From assembly GCA_910585435.1 (NCBI GenBank), contig CAJUEJ010000020.1, positions 12,591-76,590 on the forward strand: a stretch of 64,000 bases of DNA, given 5' to 3'. This stretch comes from an uncultured Hungatella sp. Its GTDB lineage: Bacteria; Bacillota; Clostridia; Lachnospirales; Lachnospiraceae. The first letter of the stretch is position 1, and every line of letters starts with the position of its first letter. Below the pieces are notes generated by a model. It saw only the letters and a program-made list of their open reading frames with translations. It was not told the DNA's origin and did no database searches. Shown here piece by piece: positions 50,625 to 59,721 of this stretch. The position numbers and the translations under genes were made by a program.

Positions 50625-51074
50625 ATGGCTTTTTTAAGCTCATTTGATATCAGTGCGTCGGGTTTAAGCGCCCAGCGTCTGAGAATGGATATTGCCGCAG
50701 AAAATATTGCAAATATTGACACCACCAGAACAGAGCGGGGCGGAGCCTACCGCAGAAAAGATATTGTGTTTGAAAGCTATGGGGCCAATTCTTTTAAACA
50801 GGCTCTCCGCAATGCATCCAAAGGCCTGGGATTTACCGGAAGGAATGCCGGAGTCCGGGTGGCCGGAGTCGTTGAGGATGACAGGGAGATGACCCAGGTG
50901 TACAATCCCAATCATCCGGATGCAGATGAAAGCGGTTTTGTAACAATGCCTAATGTAGATTTGTTGAAAGAGACGGTTGACAGTATGGCCGCCACCAGAT
51001 CTTATGAAGCCAATGTTACCGCTTTGAATGCGATGAAGCTGATGGCGCAAAAGGCACTGGAAATTGGTAAGTAA
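50625..51074 (+). CDS. flgC: Flagellar proximal rod protein FlgC
   Basis: 149 residues. FDISASGLSAQRLRMDIAAENIANIDTT, GVVEDDREMTQVYNPNHPDAD and the C-terminal NVDLLKETVDSMAATRSYEANVTALNAMKLM are the FlgC signature. It follows FlgB in the rod. Its place between cheY and fliY, instead of directly after flgB, is abnormal for Firmicutes. Confidence 0.93.
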   Translation: MAFLSSFDISASGLSAQRLRMDIAAENIANIDTTRTERGGAYRRKDIVFESYGANSFKQALRNASKGLGFTGRNAGVRVAGVVEDDREMTQVYNPNHPDADESGFVTMPNVDLLKETVDSMAATRSYEANVTALNAMKLMAQKALEIGK

Positions 51075-51118
51075 TGTCCGGAGCCGCAGGAAAATTAAGG
51101 ATAAAGGAGAAATAAAAA

Positions 51119-52597
51119 ATGGGCGCTAGCAGCTTTAACGATATGGAACTGGATGCAATAGGCGAGATAATGAATATCAGTTTAGGTGCCTCCGCAACAG
51201 CAGTTTCCACGATGCTGGGCACAAAGGTGAATATCACCACGCCTGTGGTTCGTGTTCAGACCCGGGCGGAATTTGAGTTCAAGCGTCTGGAACCGGCTAT
51301 CGGTGTGGAAATCGCCTATGTGGAAGGTCTGGAAGGCAAAAATATTATGATGTTCCGCCGGGAAGATGTGTGTGTTATCGTAGGCACATTGATGGGGGAG
51401 GATCCTGCCACTATCAGTCCTGAGCTGGATGAGATTCATATCAGTGCAATCTGCGAGGTCATGAACCAGATGATGGGGGCCTCTGCCACAGCACTGTCAG
51501 AGTTTTTAGGTACGATTGTTAATATATCGACTCCCAAATCATTTGATATCGGGGAGCCGGATGCATTTAAAGAAAAATATTTCCCGGAAGAGAACGGTAT
51601 GGTGGTTGTCCGGTTCCGTCTGGAGATTGAGGATAAGCTGAACAGTGAATTTATGAACATCATGTCCATAGCACTGGCCAAGCGTCTTCTGGAGCCCTTC
51701 GCGGCGTCCATGGGAGATTCTGCACCTCAGGAACAGCCGGCAGCAGCTTCCCAGCCGGCACCAGAACCGGCTGCAGCCCCAGAGCCAGCGGCAGCACCAG
51801 AGCCGGCAGCGGCTTCGGCAGGAGGAGCAAGCATGTCCCAGGCAGAGATGGATGCACTTCTGGCATCTATGTCCCAGCCTGCAGCTCCGGAACCGGCTCC
51901 AGCTTCAACATCAGGCGGTTCCATGTCTCAGGAGGAGATCAATGCTATGATGTCCATGGCATCTCAGCCGGCAGCCCCGGAACCAGCCCCGGCCCCGTCC
52001 ACAGGCGGTTCCATGTCCCAGGAGGAGATCAATGCCATGATGGCATCTGCATCCCAGCCGGCAGCCCCGGCAGCACAGCAGATACCGCCGGCTCCCATGC
52101 CTTCCCAGGCGGCAGCACCTCAGGGCGCACAGCAGCCCCTTTATTCCTATCCGCCTATGGGTATGGATCCTATGATGCTGCAGCTTCTGAATCAGATGCA
52201 GCAGACCCAGATGCAGATGATGGAGATGATGAAGGCTCCCAAAGCAGAGCCGGCTCCATCTTCAGGTACAGGCGGCTCTATTATCCGTCCGTTAAGCTCG
52301 CCTCAGGTTCAGGATGACGCAGGGCAGGGAGAGGAAGACAAGACCAACCAGGAGATGCTGATGAAGGTGCCTCTGGAGATTTCCGTAGAGATAGGAAGAA
52401 CCAAGAGGCTGGTAAAGGATATTCTGGAATTTACCCAGGGTACTCTGGTTGTTTTGGATAAGATGGCCGGCGAGCAGGTGGATCTGTTTGTAAACGGTCA
52501 GTGTATCGCAAGAGGCGATATCGTTGTGGTAGAGGATAATTTCGGTATTCGTATCACGGAGATTGTGGCCAAGGAATTAAATCCGGAAAGCTTATAA
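51119..52597 (+). CDS. fliY: Flagellar switch protein FliY (CheC phosphatase plus FliN domain)
   Basis: 492 residues. A CheC-type domain (~1-195) holds two intact phosphatase sites: D12/E16/N19 with P42, and S109/E113/N116 with P139. A disordered P/A/E/Q-rich linker (~200-400) follows, with three motifs MSQAEMDALL (239-248), MSQEEINAMM (269-278) and MSQEEINAMM (299-308), like the FliM CheY-binding peptide. The C-terminal FliN/SPOA domain (~415-492) has VPLEISVEIGRTKRLVKDIL. It forms the C ring and dephosphorylates CheY-P. Unlike Bacillus FliY, there is no such motif at the N-terminus, which starts directly in the CheC domain. Confidence 0.93.
   Translation: MGASSFNDMELDAIGEIMNISLGASATAVSTMLGTKVNITTPVVRVQTRAEFEFKRLEPAIGVEIAYVEGLEGKNIMMFRREDVCVIVGTLMGEDPATISPELDEIHISAICEVMNQMMGASATALSEFLGTIVNISTPKSFDIGEPDAFKEKYFPEENGMVVVRFRLEIEDKLNSEFMNIMSIALAKRLLEPFAASMGDSAPQEQPAAASQPAPEPAAAPEPAAAPEPAAASAGGASMSQAEMDALLASMSQPAAPEPAPASTSGGSMSQEEINAMMSMASQPAAPEPAPAPSTGGSMSQEEINAMMASASQPAAPAAQQIPPAPMPSQAAAPQGAQQPLYSYPPMGMDPMMLQLLNQMQQTQMQMMEMMKAPKAEPAPSSGTGGSIIRPLSSPQVQDDAGQGEEDKTNQEMLMKVPLEISVEIGRTKRLVKDILEFTQGTLVVLDKMAGEQVDLFVNGQCIARGDIVVVEDNFGIRITEIVAKELNPESL
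51833..52060 (+). repeat. 90-bp tandem repeats in the fliY linker
   Basis: Units start at 51833, 51923 and 52013, exactly 90 bases apart; the third is partial. Each encodes MSQ(A/E)E(M/I)(D/N)A(L/M)(L/M) plus a P/A-rich spacer. The first unit is closest to the FliM motif; the second and third share the same core. Confidence 0.9.
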
Positions 52598-52598
52598 G

Positions 52599-52967
52599 AT
52601 GTGGGAGAATTTTACATTGTTGTTTCGTACGGTGCTGGCAGTTGCAGGCGTGCTGGTACTGGCATATTGGTGTAGCGTACTGCTTAAAAAACAGTGGGTG
52701 AAATCTTCCGGAGACGGCAATATGAGACTGCTTGAACATATACAGGTAGGGCAGAATCAGAGAATACTTCTTTTAAAGGTTGGGGAACATACTTATCTGA
52801 TAGGTGTCAGCCAGGCAGGTATCCGTTTTTTGACAGAGGTAGAAGGTGATTTCCAGCCTAAGGAGCCTGTATTCCACAGGGAGGCCGTCCCGCAGATTCC
52901 GTTTCAGGAGATTCTGAAAAAATATATGCCGCCGCATCAGGGAAAGAAGGGAGAAAAAGATGAATGA
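52599..52967 (+). CDS. fliO: Flagellar biosynthesis protein FliO
   Basis: 122 residues. One helix (LLFRTVLAVAGVLVLAYWCSVLL) and a cytoplasmic domain with MRLLEHIQVGQNQRILLLKVGEHTYLIGVS, typical of FliO/FliZ. It helps FliP complexes form in the export gate. It starts 1 base after fliY and overlaps fliP by 8 bases. Confidence 0.88.
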   Translation: MWENFTLLFRTVLAVAGVLVLAYWCSVLLKKQWVKSSGDGNMRLLEHIQVGQNQRILLLKVGEHTYLIGVSQAGIRFLTEVEGDFQPKEPVFHREAVPQIPFQEILKKYMPPHQGKKGEKDE

Positions 52968-53616
52968 CCTTCTGACACAGTTAAACGGCGGGAACGTTCC
53001 CGTCTTGGATTTAATTATCCTGCTTACCTTTGTGGCGCTTCTGCCTTCGATAGTGGTGATGATGACTTCTTTTACAAGAACCATCATTGTCCTGTCCTTC
53101 ACAAGAAATGCCATGGGTGTCCAGCAGGCGCCGCCCAACATGGTATTGGTAGGCATAGCGCTGTTTTTGACACTTTATATTATGGACCCGGTGATTCAGG
53201 ACATCAATGACAGCGCATATCAGCCCTATCTTCGGGAGGAGATCAGCCAGGAGGAGGTCATCGAGCGGGCAGTGGTTCCTTTGAAGGAATTCATGCTTCG
53301 GAATACCTACAAAAGCACCCTGGATAATTTCGTCAGCATGTCCGGTGCCCAGGTGCAGGAGAATACCATGGATTATCCCCTGACGATTGTGGTTCCGGCT
53401 TTTATGACCAGTGAGCTGAAATGGGGATTTACAGCTGGATTTCTGCTTTATCTGCCATTCCTTCTGATAGATGTGATTGTCTCTACCACACTGATGTCCA
53501 TGGGTATGGTTATGCTTCCGCCTGCTATGATTTCCATGCCGTTTAAGCTGCTTTTGTTTGTCACAGTAGATGGCTGGGAGCTGTTGTTTTCCAGTATTGT
53601 TGCTGGCTACAAGTAG
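52960..53616 (+). CDS. fliP: Flagellar export gate protein FliP
   Basis: 218 residues. PSIVVMMTSFTRTIIVLSFTRNAMGVQQAPPN and PAFMTSELKWGFTAGFLLYLPFLLIDVIVS are FliP signatures. It is shorter than enteric FliP because the cleaved N-terminal signal segment is missing, as in other Firmicutes. Five copies form the core of the export channel with FliQ and FliR. Confidence 0.95.
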   Translation: MNDLLTQLNGGNVPVLDLIILLTFVALLPSIVVMMTSFTRTIIVLSFTRNAMGVQQAPPNMVLVGIALFLTLYIMDPVIQDINDSAYQPYLREEISQEEVIERAVVPLKEFMLRNTYKSTLDNFVSMSGAQVQENTMDYPLTIVVPAFMTSELKWGFTAGFLLYLPFLLIDVIVSTTLMSMGMVMLPPAMISMPFKLLLFVTVDGWELLFSSIVAGYK

Positions 53617-53640
53617 CCTGGAAGAAAGGGGATGTAGGAA

Positions 53641-53904
53641 ATGACTACCACAGAGGTTCTGGATATTATGTATCACACCTTTCAGCTGGCAGCCAGGCTG
53701 ACCATGCCGTTTCTGCTTACCAGTATGGTTGTAGGTGTGGTGATCGCCATTTTTCAGGCGGCGACGCAGATCAACGAACAGACACTGACCTTTGTTCCCA
53801 AGTTTATCTCCATACTGGTGATTATGGGATTTTTAGGAAGTTCGATTTTAAATATGCTCCAGGATTTTTTCAGGCAGATGCTTGGAATTATTGCGGGAGG
53901 CTGA
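53641..53904 (+). CDS. fliQ: Flagellar export gate protein FliQ
   Basis: 87 residues with two helices. MVVGVVIAIFQAATQINEQTLTFVPKFIS is the family signature. It is part of the FliPQR export core. An AAGGGGATG-like site precedes the ATG. Confidence 0.95.
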   Translation: MTTTEVLDIMYHTFQLAARLTMPFLLTSMVVGVVIAIFQAATQINEQTLTFVPKFISILVIMGFLGSSILNMLQDFFRQMLGIIAGG

Positions 53905-53910
53905 TAGAAG

Positions 53911-54663
53911 ATGCTTATTTTGTTTGCCCTGGTTGTCATGCGCATGAGCGGGGCTGTTGTGTTTAATCCTGTATTGGGAAGAACCAATCTGCCCAGGACT
54001 GCCAAGGGGGCTATGGTTCTGATGCTTTCCCTTCTTCTGTATCTGGGGGTGGAGGGGAATCTGCAGCATCAACCGGCAAATCTCATAGAATTCGGAGTCA
54101 TGCTTTTAAAGGAACTGATGGTGGGATTTGTCATAGGATATTCCATGGAGCTTGGCTTTATGGTAATCCGGTTCGCATCGTCGATCATTGACCAGACCAT
54201 GGGTCTTTCCATGGCCCAGACCTATGATCCACAGTATAATACCCAGATGACGATCACATCCAATTTATACTATGCATTTTTGTTTCTTTTATTTTTGGCT
54301 GGGGATGGGCATGTTCGTCTTCTTGCCCTTTTCTTTTCATCTGCGCGGCTGATTCCTTTCGGCCAGGTAACCATAGATACAGGACTTGCGCGGATGATGC
54401 TGGAGACATTTACCGCCAATATTACCATGGGACTTCAGCTGGCATTTCCCATTATTGCCATGGAGCTGGTCACGGAGGCGGCTGTGGGAATCCTGATGCG
54501 TATGATTCCCCAGATCAATGTGTTTGCAGTAAATTTTCAGTTGAAGATTATCGTGGGACTGATGATGCTTTTGTTTATGTTCAGTCCTATGTCAGAACGA
54601 TTATATGTGATTATAGACAATATGTTTATGTATATGCAGCAGCTTTTTATCGTAATGAGTTAA
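53911..54663 (+). CDS. fliR: Flagellar export gate protein FliR
   Basis: 250 residues with about six helices. VVMRMSGAVVFNPVLGRTNLP, FVIGYSMELGFMVIRFASSIIDQTMGLSM and GILMRMIPQINVFAVNFQLKI are typical of FliR. It completes the FliPQR channel. The start is 6 bases after fliQ; the N-terminus is a little shorter than in many homologues. Confidence 0.93.
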   Translation: MLILFALVVMRMSGAVVFNPVLGRTNLPRTAKGAMVLMLSLLLYLGVEGNLQHQPANLIEFGVMLLKELMVGFVIGYSMELGFMVIRFASSIIDQTMGLSMAQTYDPQYNTQMTITSNLYYAFLFLLFLAGDGHVRLLALFFSSARLIPFGQVTIDTGLARMMLETFTANITMGLQLAFPIIAMELVTEAAVGILMRMIPQINVFAVNFQLKIIVGLMMLLFMFSPMSERLYVIIDNMFMYMQQLFIVMS

Positions 54664-54764
54664 CTGCAATAGCCCAGGCACCTGATACCGGGCAACCAGT
54701 TAAACAAAAGCTGATATCATAAGTGAGACGCAGGCCCATGGACAGATAGAAGGGAGTGGTGGAC

Positions 54765-55838
54765 TTGGCGGAAGCGAATGGACAGGAAAAAACCGAACAA
54801 CCTACCAGTAAACGGCGCAATGATGCCAGAAAAGAAGGCAACTTGTTTCAAAGTAAAGATGCGGTTACTGTGATTATGCTGTTTGGCGTATTCTACATGG
54901 TGAAACTGACGCTTCCTCAAATCTACAAAACTGCCCGGGAATGTATGCTGCGTTTCTTTACAGCGGTGGGGCAGGAAAATTCTATCTATTCCTCTCCGGG
55001 CATCTATGTATATATGGTGGTTTCCGTGCTGAAATGTGTGCTGCCCCTTTTACTGATGTCCATGCTTCTGGGAATTATCAGCCATGGCGTACAGACCAAA
55101 TTTAATATTACGTTTAAGCCGCTGCGTCCTAAATTCAGCAAATTTAATCCCATAAACGGGATTAAGAAAATGTTCAGCCCTAAAAAACTGGTGGATTTGG
55201 CAAAAAATCTGATTAAGATAGCAGTGCTTCTGGTGCTTCTTTATAATCTGGTAAGTGACGACATTCTTGAAGTAGCCAGGATGATCGATATGGATATCTA
55301 CAAATCATCGGTTCGCACGCTGGAGCTGGTGTTTGACCTGGTAAAGAAGGTATGTATTGCATTTACAGTGATCGCTTTCTTTGATTATCTCTATCAGAGA
55401 TGGGATTATGAAAACAATTTAAAGATGACAAAACAGGAAGTAAAAGAAGAGTATAAGAATACAGAGGGAAATCCGGAGATTAAGGGGAGAATCCGAAGTA
55501 TTCAGCGTCAGATGGCCTTAAGCAGAATGATGCAGAAGGTTCCGGAAGCAGATGTGATTGTGAGAAACCCGACACATTTTGCAGTGGCGCTTAAATATGA
55601 TCCGGATGTAAACAGTGCGCCGGTGGTCCTTGCCAAGGGGCAGGATCATATGGCTCTTCGGATCATAAAGATTGGGGAGGAAAACGGAGTAGTCATCATG
55701 GAGAACAGGCCTTTGGCCAGGGCCCTGTATGCTTCTTGTGAACTGGATCGGGAGATACCGGAAGAGTTCTACGGGGCGGTGGCCGAGATACTGGTATATA
55801 TTTACAAAGCCAGTAACCGGGAAGATATGTTTGAATAA
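54765..55838 (+). CDS. flhB: Flagellar export switch protein FlhB
   Basis: 357 residues. The start GQEKTEQPTSKRRNDARKEGN, four helices, and a cytoplasmic domain with the self-cleavage motif in VIVRNPTHFAVAL identify FlhB, which changes export specificity from rod/hook to filament together with FliK. In-frame GTG codons at 54756 and 54759 overlap the AAGGGAG site; the TTG at 54765, 8 bases after it, is preferred. Confidence 0.93.
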   Translation: MAEANGQEKTEQPTSKRRNDARKEGNLFQSKDAVTVIMLFGVFYMVKLTLPQIYKTARECMLRFFTAVGQENSIYSSPGIYVYMVVSVLKCVLPLLLMSMLLGIISHGVQTKFNITFKPLRPKFSKFNPINGIKKMFSPKKLVDLAKNLIKIAVLLVLLYNLVSDDILEVARMIDMDIYKSSVRTLELVFDLVKKVCIAFTVIAFFDYLYQRWDYENNLKMTKQEVKEEYKNTEGNPEIKGRIRSIQRQMALSRMMQKVPEADVIVRNPTHFAVALKYDPDVNSAPVVLAKGQDHMALRIIKIGEENGVVIMENRPLARALYASCELDREIPEEFYGAVAEILVYIYKASNREDMFE

Positions 55839-55890
55839 CTGTGCGGCAGCTTGACAGACGCATATATTTATAGATGGATGGAGTTTTTAC

Positions 55891-58032
55891 ATGAAAAGAT
55901 TACTGAACTATTCCATAGTATTTTTTGTACTGACCGTAATTTTGCTGTTGATTATCCCCCTTCCGCCGGCGATTGTGGATGTGGCGATTATCATTAATAT
56001 GTCTATTTCAATGATGATTCTGGTAATCACCATGACCATCCGGGAACCGCTGGAGCTTTCCATTTTCCCGTCCCTGCTTTTGATTACCACCTTGTTCCGC
56101 TTAGGTATCAACGTGTCCACCACCAGAAACATTTTATCTAATTCTGGTTCTTCAGGACAGATTATCCAGGCGTTCGGTGACTTTATCCTGCAGGGAAATG
56201 TTGTCGTAGGTATTGTTATCTACTTAATCATCGTTTTGATGCAGTTTATCGTTATCACCAAGGGTGCGGAGCGTGTGGCTGAGGTTGCCGCCAGATTTAC
56301 TCTGGATGCTATGCCAGGTAAGCAGATGGCTATCGACGCGGACTTAAACTCAGGGCTTATCAATGAGCAGCAGGCGAAAGCGCGCCGTGAGAAGATTCAG
56401 CGGGAAGCGGATTTCTATGGTTCTATGGATGGTGCCACCAAGATTGTGAAAGGTGACTCTGTCATGTCACTGATCACTACGGCCATTAACTTTATCGGCG
56501 GATGTATCATCGGTATGGTGCAGGGCGGTTCCACGTTAAATGAGGTGCTCAACACCTATTCCATCGCTACGGTAGGTGACGGTCTGGTAGGGCAGATCCC
56601 GTCTCTTCTGATTTCCACAGCCACAGGTATGATCGTTACCAGAGCGGTTGCGGAGGGAAGCTTGAACGAGGATATCTCCAAGCAGTTTATGGCGCAGCCC
56701 ACAGCAATCATGATGAGTGGTATGGTCATCGCGGTGCTGGTAGTCATCCCGGGAATGCCGGTGGTTCAGCTGTTGATGGTTTCCGCTGCTTTTATCGGCG
56801 GAGGTTTTTACCTGTCCAGAAGGATTCAGGCGGAGCCGGCTCTTGCGGCGGCGGGAGGAGGCACTCTCAGGAATTATGCCCCGCCGGAGGGAGTGGCTGA
56901 AGAAGAGGGAGAGACCGAGGAGCCTAAGCAGGTCAGCGAGGAAGAGTTTTACAAGGATGTCAACAATGTATATACGCTTCTGTCTGTGGAAGCTATCGAG
57001 ATGGAGCTGGGCTACAGCCTGATTCCTCTGGTGGATGAGACGGCGGGCGGGCATCTGATCAACCGAATCATCATATTCCGGAGGCAATACGCCCAGGATA
57101 TGGGATTTGTCATTCCTTCCATCCGTCTTCGGGACAGTTCTTCATTGAATACGAACCAATATTGTATAAAGATTAAAGGGGAAGAGGTTGCTAAGGGCGA
57201 AATCCTGGTGGATTACTATCTGGCCCTGGAACCGGAAAACCTGGAAAAAGAGATTGATGGAATCGAAACCATCGAACCGGCATATGGTATTCCTAGCCGA
57301 TGGATTCGGCCGGAGGATCGGGAGCTGGCAGAGATTTACGGATATACAGTGATTGACCCTCTTTCTGTTTTGGTAACCCATCTGTCAGAGGTGGTAAAAC
57401 AGCATGCACATGAGCTGATTACCAGACAGGAAGTGATGCATCTGGTTGAGAATGCGAAAAAGACGTCTGGTGAGCTTATTGATGAAGCATTTCCCAATTA
57501 CCTTTCTTACAGCATGTTCCAGAAGATACTTACCAGTCTTTTAAAGGAGGGAGTACCAATTAAAGATCTGGAGACAATCATAGAGACTGCGCTTGAATGT
57601 ATGTCGGATACGATTGCTCCGGTAAGGGATGTGGACGGACTGATTGAGAATATCAGAATCGCATTGAAACGTACGATTACCCGTATGTACTGCGAGGACG
57701 GCAGCATGAAGGTGCTGACTATGGATGCAGAGCTGGAACGTACAATGGTAGGTTCTTTATCCAAGGGGGACAGAGGCCTTTACCTGGCATTGAATCCGGA
57801 TGTGCTTCAGAGTCTGATTAATCAGATTACCCTGCAGCTTAAAAAGTTTAACGGACTTTCTCAGAACCCTGTTATTTTAACCTCGCAGGTTATGCGGGTT
57901 CACTTTTATCGGTTGATTGAACAGTTTTATCCCAACGTCAGAGTCTTGTCCTTTAATGAGATTTCGAATAATGTCCAGATACAATCAATCGGCAGCCTGA
58001 CTCTTGAAGGAAGAGAGAGACGGGGGGCCTAA
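55891..58032 (+). CDS. flhA: Flagellar export protein FlhA
   Basis: 713 residues. The N-terminal half has eight helices with the FHIPEP-type region (PLELSIFPSLLLITTLFRLGINVSTTR) and AERVAEVAARFTLDAMPGKQMAIDADLN. The C-terminal cytoplasmic domain (~345-700) docks chaperone-substrate complexes. FlhA uses proton force for export. No flhF or flhG follows; the next gene is fliA. Confidence 0.96.
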   Translation: MKRLLNYSIVFFVLTVILLLIIPLPPAIVDVAIIINMSISMMILVITMTIREPLELSIFPSLLLITTLFRLGINVSTTRNILSNSGSSGQIIQAFGDFILQGNVVVGIVIYLIIVLMQFIVITKGAERVAEVAARFTLDAMPGKQMAIDADLNSGLINEQQAKARREKIQREADFYGSMDGATKIVKGDSVMSLITTAINFIGGCIIGMVQGGSTLNEVLNTYSIATVGDGLVGQIPSLLISTATGMIVTRAVAEGSLNEDISKQFMAQPTAIMMSGMVIAVLVVIPGMPVVQLLMVSAAFIGGGFYLSRRIQAEPALAAAGGGTLRNYAPPEGVAEEEGETEEPKQVSEEEFYKDVNNVYTLLSVEAIEMELGYSLIPLVDETAGGHLINRIIIFRRQYAQDMGFVIPSIRLRDSSSLNTNQYCIKIKGEEVAKGEILVDYYLALEPENLEKEIDGIETIEPAYGIPSRWIRPEDRELAEIYGYTVIDPLSVLVTHLSEVVKQHAHELITRQEVMHLVENAKKTSGELIDEAFPNYLSYSMFQKILTSLLKEGVPIKDLETIIETALECMSDTIAPVRDVDGLIENIRIALKRTITRMYCEDGSMKVLTMDAELERTMVGSLSKGDRGLYLALNPDVLQSLINQITLQLKKFNGLSQNPVILTSQVMRVHFYRLIEQFYPNVRVLSFNEISNNVQIQSIGSLTLEGRERRGA

Positions 58033-58056
58033 CCGCTCATGAGGAGATGACGGAAC

Positions 58057-58824
58057 ATGGTTCAGACAGATCATTTAGCAGAAAAGTCCAATGAGGAACT
58101 TCTGGATATGTACCGGAAAGAAGGGAAGCTTGAGGTAAAACAGGCGCTTGTACTCCGCTACCTCTATATTGTGAAGACAATCGCTTTTCAGATGCAGAAT
58201 ATCTATTCAGGAAGTCTTCAGATGGAAGATATTATCAATGAAGGCGTAATTGCCATCATGAAAGGTATTGACAGATATGACCCGGAGCGAGATAATAAAT
58301 TCGAGACATTTATATCCAGACGTATCCGGGGGATGATTATCGATCTGGTGCGGAAGAATGACTGGATGCCCAGGGATTTCCGCAAGCAGGTGAAGGCCAT
58401 GGAGGCAGCTCAGAATGCGCTGAGCCGGAGCCTGGGGCGCCCTCCCTCTGATGAGGAGGTGGCTGGCGCCATGCAGATGGATATAAAGAAATACAGAAAA
58501 TTCCAGCGGATGAGTACCATGATGAACGTGCTGTCCCTGGATATGATAACTGATGAAGAGGGGGAACACCAGTCCATGCAGCTGTCCAGCAGCGATGTGG
58601 ACTCTCAGCCGGAAAGGGCATTTCTGGAGGAGGAGTCCAGGCAGATGCTGGCCGAGGCGATAAACAGTTTAAAGGAAAAGGAAAAGCTGGTGGTTTCCCT
58701 GTATTATGTGGAGGAGCTGAACATGGGGCAGATTGCCCAGGTGCTGGGGGTCAGTGAGCCCAGGATCTCTCAGATTCACAGTTCAGCTATCCGCAAGCTG
58801 AAGGCATATATGAGCACATACTAA
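58057..58824 (+). CDS. fliA: Flagellar sigma factor sigma-28 (FliA/SigD)
   Basis: 255 residues. Region 2 is seen in LVLRYLYIVKTIAFQMQN, DIINEGVIAIMKGIDRYDPE and FETFISRRIRGMIIDLVRKN, region 3 follows SLGRPPSDEEVAGAM and region 4 in LKEKEKLVVSLYYVEELNMGQIAQVLGVSEPRISQI. It directs late flagellar genes from TAAA-N15-CCGATAT-type promoters; one candidate is at 35686-35712. Sitting in the same operon as its structural genes is as in Bacillus sigD. Confidence 0.94.
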   Translation: MVQTDHLAEKSNEELLDMYRKEGKLEVKQALVLRYLYIVKTIAFQMQNIYSGSLQMEDIINEGVIAIMKGIDRYDPERDNKFETFISRRIRGMIIDLVRKNDWMPRDFRKQVKAMEAAQNALSRSLGRPPSDEEVAGAMQMDIKKYRKFQRMSTMMNVLSLDMITDEEGEHQSMQLSSSDVDSQPERAFLEEESRQMLAEAINSLKEKEKLVVSLYYVEELNMGQIAQVLGVSEPRISQIHSSAIRKLKAYMSTY

Positions 58825-58825
58825 A

Positions 58826-58883
58826 CAGCAGTTCAGACTAGCCGGCTGGCGGCACTAAAGCCCTGGCGGAGTCTGAACAGCTG
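58826..58883 (+). other. Long hairpin between fliA and the first rod gene
   Basis: CAGCAGTTCAGACT (58826-58839) pairs with AGTCTGAACAGCTG (58870-58883) with one mismatch, enclosing 30 G/C-rich bases. It is in the only sizeable gap late in the operon and lacks a T-run. It may process or stabilise the mRNA or partly stop transcription before flgF-flgG-cheCDV. Confidence 0.5.
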
Positions 58884-58905
58884 CTATACCAGGAGGAGAC
58901 TAGAC

Positions 58906-59703
58906 ATGTATCAAGGATTTTACAATCTGACATCTGGCATGCTGACCCAGAACAGGAATCTGAATGTTATCAGCAACAATATGGTGAATATTCAGACTCC
59001 AGGCTACAAGAGAGACAAGATGGTCAGCACCACATTTCAGGAGGAGATGCTTTACAGAACAGGAAAGCGCTATAAAGAGAATCCGGAGCCTTTGGCAACT
59101 ACATCCAAGATTCGGACGGCGGACAGAACATATGTAAGCTATGAGCAGGGCGGCTTTGAGGATACGGAAGGGATTTTTGATTTTGCCCTGAGCGGTGAGG
59201 GCTTTTTTGTCATTGATACGCCTAACGGAACGGCTTATACCAGGAACGGTTCCTTCCGCGTAGATGATGAAGGGTATCTCTGCCTCAACAGCGTAGGCCG
59301 GGTCCAGGGTGCGGGCGGCCAGCCCATTCAGATTGACAATGAAAACTTTACGGTCAGCAGCCGCGGTGTAATCAGCGTGGTGGAGACCGAGGGTGAGGGA
59401 GACGAGGAAGGCGGAGAGGTTGAGACAACTGTCCGGGAGCTGGGAACCCTGCGGGTTGTGAATTTTGAGGATTTGGAGCAGCTTCACAAGGAAGATTACG
59501 GTGTATACACGACCAATCAGGCAGCCCAGGATGTGGAGAATCCATCGATCCTGTGGAAGATGCTGGAGCGGTCTAATGTAGATATGATGGAGGAGATGAC
59601 TTCCATGATTACGGCCCAGAGGGCGCTGCAGAGTGCCGCTCAGGTTCTTAAGATGTATGATCAGGTGATGAGCAAGGCTGCATCAGACGTAGGCAGACTG
59701 TAA
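58906..59703 (+). CDS. flgF: Flagellar basal-body rod protein, FlgF/FlhO type
   Basis: 265 residues. FYNLTSGMLTQNRNLNVISNNMVNIQTPGYK, LSGEGFFVIDTPNGTAYTRNGSF and the end SNVDMMEEMTSMITAQRALQSAAQVLKMYDQ are the distal rod pattern. An acidic stretch (ETEGEGDEEGGEVET) is an insertion. With the next gene it corresponds to the Bacillus flhO-flhP pair. Which of the two is FlgF and which FlgG is a judgement from the C-terminal helices. Confidence 0.78.
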   Translation: MYQGFYNLTSGMLTQNRNLNVISNNMVNIQTPGYKRDKMVSTTFQEEMLYRTGKRYKENPEPLATTSKIRTADRTYVSYEQGGFEDTEGIFDFALSGEGFFVIDTPNGTAYTRNGSFRVDDEGYLCLNSVGRVQGAGGQPIQIDNENFTVSSRGVISVVETEGEGDEEGGEVETTVRELGTLRVVNFEDLEQLHKEDYGVYTTNQAAQDVENPSILWKMLERSNVDMMEEMTSMITAQRALQSAAQVLKMYDQVMSKAASDVGRL

Positions 59704-59721
59704 GGGAGGGGATAAGCAGAC

